From contig NW_025935888.1 of assembly GCF_000764305.2 (NCBI RefSeq), forward strand, positions 1-64,000: a stretch of DNA of 64,000 bases, given 5' to 3'. This document shows, piece after piece, positions 59,129-64,000 of this stretch. The notes below the pieces were generated by a model. It had not been told where the DNA came from. It saw only the letters and a program-made list of their open reading frames with translations, and ran no database searches. The position numbers and the translations under genes are program-made. Numbering within the stretch: the first letter of the stretch is position 1; every line of letters begins with the position of its first letter. This DNA is from Hyalella azteca (taxonomy: Eukaryota; Arthropoda; Malacostraca; Amphipoda; Hyalellidae).

Positions 59129-60602
59129 ATCTAAGGCTACGTTAGCACAAGAGTCTGTTTAATAGTCTAGTTTGACTGATGAGGCTTCTGAAGTAGGACC
59201 GTTCAGAATAAAAGCGAGTTTTGAAACACTAATTTGTTGTAGGCATGTCAAGATCGCAGGCATATTTCAAAATGGACTGTTGAAGCTTCAAGTGTTTGCT
59301 ATGTTCCAATGAAATGTTGAATCGTCGCTGCAATATTAGCGTCGTGCACAGTAAACAAGAGTGCGCTTCAGAAATTCATAAGCGGTGTTTTTGGCTCGCA
59401 TCTCTTTGTATGACATTTAAAAGCGGAGTTTTTAGAAATTTTGAACGAACGAACTGATTTAGTGATCCAAACAGCACATCTGCTTTGATATTTGAAATGA
59501 AATTACTTCGTGCTTCAGGAAAATAAGTAATATATATGTATTAACTAAAATTAATAGCAGTGATATATGCGCATTGATCTGGGAAGCAAATAGACTCATT
59601 ACAAGAGGGAAAGCATGAGTTAGAAAGGTTGGAAAGAGGAAAAAAGGGAAATGATATATAAAGACGTAATAAAGAATTAGTAGTTATAGGGAAGAATTGA
59701 TAAAAACAATGGTGGAGAGCAGAGCGAAAAAAGTGGACAGAAGGGATATAATACGGAATTAAATGGGACGGAATGAATTTAATGAAATAAGTTCTATCTT
59801 CACTGCTGAGAGTGCAGCAATAAAGCAGAGATTTTATCGATAAAATAAAATATTTTGCAGGTTAGGAGATGCAGGAGCGTCACGGTGATGGCGACACCAA
59901 GACGAGAGGAGTTAGCCGCGGGTTCGAGCCTTGCGAAGCTCAGTTTATTTCTCGCTGGCGCTGGAGATGGAGCTCTGTCGGCGTCGAAAGTGGTGCTTGC
60001 AGCATGGCCTAGGGTCGGTTTCCCTGAACGGACTATGATTAGGTGTTACATGAGGGGTTATTGAGGTCTGCGTTTAGCCAGCGGCGCAGTTCGTTGCGGA
60101 GCAGCTCTTGGGGCAGCGCAAATATTGACATTGGCTAGAGGCTCCCATCTCGACATATGCGGCTCCATGCTCCACATGGAGCTGCATGCTCCACATGCAG
60201 CTCCACATTACGCGTCTTGACGCAATCAAGACACCGTATTATCTCACGAAACAATTAATACAATTCAACAATAACGAATAAGGAATTTGGTCACAGTATG
60301 GTGACAGCCATTTCTGCGTAATGCCTGATGGCTGTCATTAAATATGTAGGTTGTTTGAGGTGTAGAGTTCGCAGACATGCACGTATGGACTGCAACCTCA
60401 GTTTAGACTTGTATCGGAGGCCTTGCTTGCGACTTGTACCGTTGTATTATTCAGTACAATTGTAGGTCATTCAAAGTATCATACATACAAATGTTTGATG
60501 CTTTCTTAAAATAAATACTTACAAGCAACAAAAATTATTTATTTTTATAAAAATAAGGATTTTAATTAATCTAATTAAATTTGGTGATATTTGGATTTTC
60601 AC
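59129..60602. other. Unique sequence with a small CATGCTCCACATG palindrome cluster
   Basis: At 60160-60210 GGCTCCATGCTCCACATGGA and GCTGCATGCTCCACATGCAG form adjacent hairpins. A 69-codon plus-strand frame at 59855-60064 shows no family. A GGTTCGAGCC string at 59919 lacks a tRNA cloverleaf. Confidence 0.5.
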
Positions 60603-60640
60603 CAAAGGGATTTTCACCAAATTTGGTGAAAATCCCTTTG
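60603..60640. repeat. Perfect 38-bp palindrome
   Basis: Half-site CAAAGGGATTTTCACCAAA followed directly by its exact complement, no spacer, centred between 60621 and 60622. A partial GGATTTTCACCAA copy lies just left (about 60593), suggesting the palindrome grew by duplication or inversion. Confidence 0.97.
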
Positions 60641-61651
60641 AATTACACGACATAGGAATGCATCTTTAAAATAAAATTGTTTATGTGGCAGCAACAAAAC
60701 ACACAAGAAATGGATGCGCAATGTAGATTGCAAAAAAATCTACGTAATAAGTTTCATATACATTTAGACGTCAATGTTAAAAGTTGATATTCACAGAAAG
60801 ATTCCGAAACCAAACCATACCTATTCGAATTTTAAGGAACACAATGATTTTCAAGTTTCAGACGAAGTAAAATTTTAGACTGGCTTCCATGTTGGGCTTG
60901 TGCTCCTCGCCTCGCCATTCCAACAGCCATTTCTCGCAGTGCTGTATTTCCGGACGCTGACGCGACTATGTCAACAAAGGATGACATCGTCCAGAGAATT
61001 ACGAGTTAATATTTTGATGCAACCCTTCACTGCAGCACCAGAGCGATTCATACATAAATTATTCCTATGAATACCATCAAGGCGTCGAGCTTATATATAA
61101 AAGACATTGTCGAGCACATTCATGAAAACGTTTTGACTTCTGCAACTCGGTTGTGAAAATAGAATTTGTGTTTTAATAAAATACATAATCTTACCATAAG
61201 ATATTTTACCGATTTCGTACATTTCGTCAGCTAAACGTGTATATAAACGTTATTTATAATGAATGTTGTTCATAAAGTATTTCGAAAAAACGTGTATTTG
61301 TTATCAAACTTTGAAAGTTTAATATTTTGAAATAGTCATGACTTAACTAACATTGATGGAAGTGTCATTTCTACTTATTTTTTAATGTGTTTTATTTTCA
61401 GGAAATGAATAGATTGTACGAGAAGTCTGCGGGAAGGCTGGCTTCATGTTCTCAAATGTTCTTCCGATGCCGTTGCATAGCGCTGTAAAAAATGAATGGA
61501 TCAGTGGAAAAATACACTAATATAGCATCACTGTGAAAATTCGCGACAACTGATTTTTTAAGTAAGGTTTACAAAGTAGAAGCATACATGTTACTAATAA
61601 GTCACGCACCAGGGTAAGACATTTTCAATGCACGAGGTTGCCCAAGCTAGT
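60641..61651. other. Unique AT-rich sequence
   Basis: No feature. Confidence 0.45.
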
Positions 61652-61796
61652 GCACTCATAAAAATTAACTCATCATATTGTCTATTTCTACTTTCTTATG
61701 TAGCACTGATACGCTCTTTTGCGGGGTCGCAAAACTGGGTAAGGATGGATCACACTGGGGTAAAAATGGACAAGACTTACTAATTTCTCTGAGTGT
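61652..61796 (-). mobile_element. Family A element, copy 10 (internally deleted)
   Basis: Left end CACTCATAAAAATTAACTCA, TCATATTGTC, then TAGCACTGATACGCTCTTTT, AAAACTGGGTAAGGATGGAT, and right end GACTTACTAATTTCTCTGAG with TGT. Shorter than complete copies because part of the left arm and the GCGATGCAC segment are missing. Confidence 0.75.
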
Positions 61797-63606
61797 ACGT
61801 TCAAATTTGGTGAACGGAGCTGACAAATCAGTGTCGTTGCACCAGCACCCAAGCAATTGATGTTCCAGTCACATAAATCTACGGCAGCTGGCAGCCGGGT
61901 TTCGACATGACTAATGGTAAGTGATAATATGTCTCCGGCTGTCTCCGTCTACAGGAACTGTCACACTTGCACATTTAGTGCCTGCAAGCTTCTAAGCTCT
62001 TTGTAATATAAATTTAGAACGAACTTCGGATTAGATGAAATTCACTTTAATTAAAATCATTGAGAATAAAATTGCAGGATTAGCGTCCTTTCAAAATGTT
62101 ACTTAATCTAGACTGCGAATTTGACTACCAAATTAATTTTTTCTCATAAATTTAACGGAACAACACGTAAAGTAATCAATCGTTAATATTAAGAAAGTAA
62201 TCTTTTCCACATTGGACGAATCTATGATTGCTAATTAATTCAATGCGCAGCGAGCATTTCTTAGTCGCAGAAATTCTCACACTCATCAGTCCCTTGGTCG
62301 TTCAGACATTCGTTGTTAATGCGTAGCGGCCATTTTGATCTAACGAGGTAGTCGTGCTAATGAGACGATACTTGAGGAACGATGCCGAATATTAAAATCT
62401 TTGTAATTTGAATTGAACATTTTTCGATGTGCAGTCCTAGTTTTTTCAAGGTAAAGTATTGATGACATTTTTGTAGATGTTTTTCGCTCGTACTGGTTTT
62501 GACATTTTGCACTGGAGGAAACTTAGAATAATTATTTACCTAACTACCGAAGCTCATGTTGATAAAAATATTGAAATTATTACTTCAATAAAGATAGAGT
62601 ATTTAAGACATACTTTTGCCATGAGTGTAAAATTAAGTGCGAGCGAATTTTTTCAGTTCAGAGCAATATTTTTTACGTTTAATAGTATTTTTAAAACCGT
62701 ACTACCACTTGATATGAATTATGGAGATTTGCTCTGTATAACCAGCCATCTGAACTCTGATGTGCTCTGTATAACCAGTCATCTGAATAATGAAGGCTCT
62801 TAAGACACAGAATATTTTTTGAAAAGTATTTTCTAATTCAACTGAAGAGAGTACACTGTCCGGCATCACAACTGCTATGTTGCCAAAAACTTCTTTGTTC
62901 TCAGTACGATAAACATTGCTACAGTTTCTGTCATGGCTCCAGTGACCGGCCAGAATAGAACATAATGTTTTGGCCGCAGGTCTTGTGAAAGGCTCGCTCG
63001 AAAATTGTCAAGGACTCGACTATATATTTTATTGGTCGCCATTAGGCTTGTTATTTGAGAGTTTTTTAATAATTTTTTGAAATAATGATAAGAAACGTTC
63101 TTCGCAAGAATCCTGAATCATTTACGCCACATAAGAGTCGTTAGAAAATGAGACACCAATGCATAAATTATTTCAATTGAAAGATAAAAATAAAAATGAA
63201 AAGAAAGTGCTCAGTAAATCGATGCGTCGATGTTGCAAAAGAAATTCACTCATTCGGTTTATGTGACTCGGTTAACAGGCCCGAAGTGAGTCACGAGCTC
63301 CAGATAAATCAAACGGCTCCGAGTGGCCTTTTAAAAAGATTAGGGTCGAAGTTTTGGTACCGATCTTATAGACCAAAATTGCTTCAAAAGATATCCTATG
63401 TGGATGATCTATCCTTTTGACGAAAAATCCGGATCTTACGTTCGTTACAAGGCTTTTGGTCTGCGAGTTGCGATGCTTCGGTCGATTAAGACCAAATAAA
63501 TAGAAAAATAGTATAATTATTATGACCTGCTGGTTCCAGATGACCAAGACGTCCTATATCTACCCGAGCTGCTTGATAATATAAAATATGATATTATATT
63601 ATACAG
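61797..63606. other. Unique AT-rich sequence
   Basis: Frames at 62477-62803 and 63196-63547 carry no recognised motif; a 28-bp direct repeat (CTCTGTATAACCAGCCATCT type, ~34-bp spacing) lies at 62731-62790. Confidence 0.45.
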
Positions 63607-63663
63607 GTATATAATATAATATAATATAATATAATATAATATAATATAATATAACATAATAAT
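63607..63663. repeat. ATAAT pentanucleotide microsatellite
   Basis: About 11 ATAAT units with one C substitution near the right end. Confidence 0.95.
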
Positions 63664-63754
63664 ATATTCTTTTCAAATATATAAAGATTATGATGACAAT
63701 ATTAATTCTACGAATAATATAATTGTACAGTTAATTATAATAATATAGAAATAA

Positions 63755-63838
63755 NCAGCGATGTCAGCAACAGCGATGTCAGCAGCAGCGATGTCAGCAG
63801 CAGCGATGTCAGCAGCAGCGATGTCAGCTACCGTGTTG
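63755..63838. repeat. 15-bp tandem array after an N
   Basis: About five units of AGCGATGTCAGCAGC following an N at 63755. As at 41153 and 44418, the gap character sits at a repeat border, so copy number is uncertain. Confidence 0.93.
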
Positions 63839-63934
63839 TCAGAATATCATCCTATTGAAATACTGATCACAAATTAACCTAAATCTACATTTAATCATAA
63901 ATGAAAAGAAAACCAAATTAAGCATTTCTTTCAT

Positions 63935-63985
63935 TTTAAAACGTTTCGAAAACCTGCTCCATCCTCAGTTGAAGTACGATAAAAA
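63935..63985 (-). ncRNA. Decayed hammerhead-like motif, second copy (candidate)
   Basis: On the minus strand CTGAGGA, then TGGAGCAGGTTTTC, then GAAACGTTTT. CUGANGA and GAAA boxes are retained, and the GAAACGTTTT end is the same as in the 29.8-kb motif. Stem II is weaker (GGAG with TTTC, needing G-U pairs) and stem I pairs poorly. It runs toward the window end, so the surrounding element cannot be judged. Confidence 0.35.
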
Positions 63986-64000
63986 TACAATCTTATCTAT

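Noticed and set aside
59905..59945. GGTTCGAGCC, a tRNA B-box-like string
   Set aside because: Only a wobble-rich T-arm can be drawn, and no A box, anticodon arm or acceptor stem fits upstream.

Overview
The window reads as nuclear, non-coding DNA from a multicellular eukaryote, most likely an invertebrate animal. It is AT-rich by eye, has stops in every frame, and shows no operon-like gene packing, tRNA or rRNA. It is dense in tandem repeats and short inverted-repeat elements. I cannot name the taxon. No protein gene is firmly supported. The longest open frames are translations of repeats, and the only non-repetitive open frames worth noting lie at 55.6-57.7 kb, all at low confidence.

Layout. 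0-7 kb: a 22-bp AT-rich array cut by the window edge, three copies of a ~185-bp terminal-inverted-repeat element (family A), 54-bp, 21-bp and ~30-bp arrays, and a duplicated hairpin. 7-24 kb: a first copy of a second element (family B, with a GACA/GACG core), then arrays of 56, 81 (162-bp higher order), 22, 29, 21, 54, 42, 31 and 37 bp. 24-36 kb: more A and B copies, including an A copy embedded in a B end, and a 388-bp almost complete inverted repeat whose right arm carries a hammerhead-ribozyme-like core. 36-42.5 kb: 33-bp and 36-bp arrays, a TA-flanked 212-bp palindromic MITE, 170-bp and 158-bp tandem duplications, a 511-bp GACA microsatellite and a 61-bp array. 42.5-64 kb: mostly unique AT-rich sequence with palindromes, more A/B copies, a 33-bp array, candidate open frames, and at the right edge a pentanucleotide run, a 15-bp array and a second, decayed hammerhead-like motif.

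Technical features matter here. Two exact 38-bp Nextera mate-pair junction adapters are embedded at 40474-40511 and 44284-44321, and single N characters sit at 34823, 41153, 44418 and 63755, three of them beside repeats. The 40-45 kb order should therefore be treated as unreliable.

The most interesting biology is repeat biology: (1) the hammerhead-like motif in a long inverted repeat, resembling motifs known from ends of Penelope-like retroelements; (2) two dispersed non-autonomous element families, one with a microsatellite core, found nested at one locus; (3) arrays whose period is a multiple of three and which stay open on both strands, giving protein-like but probably spurious frames.
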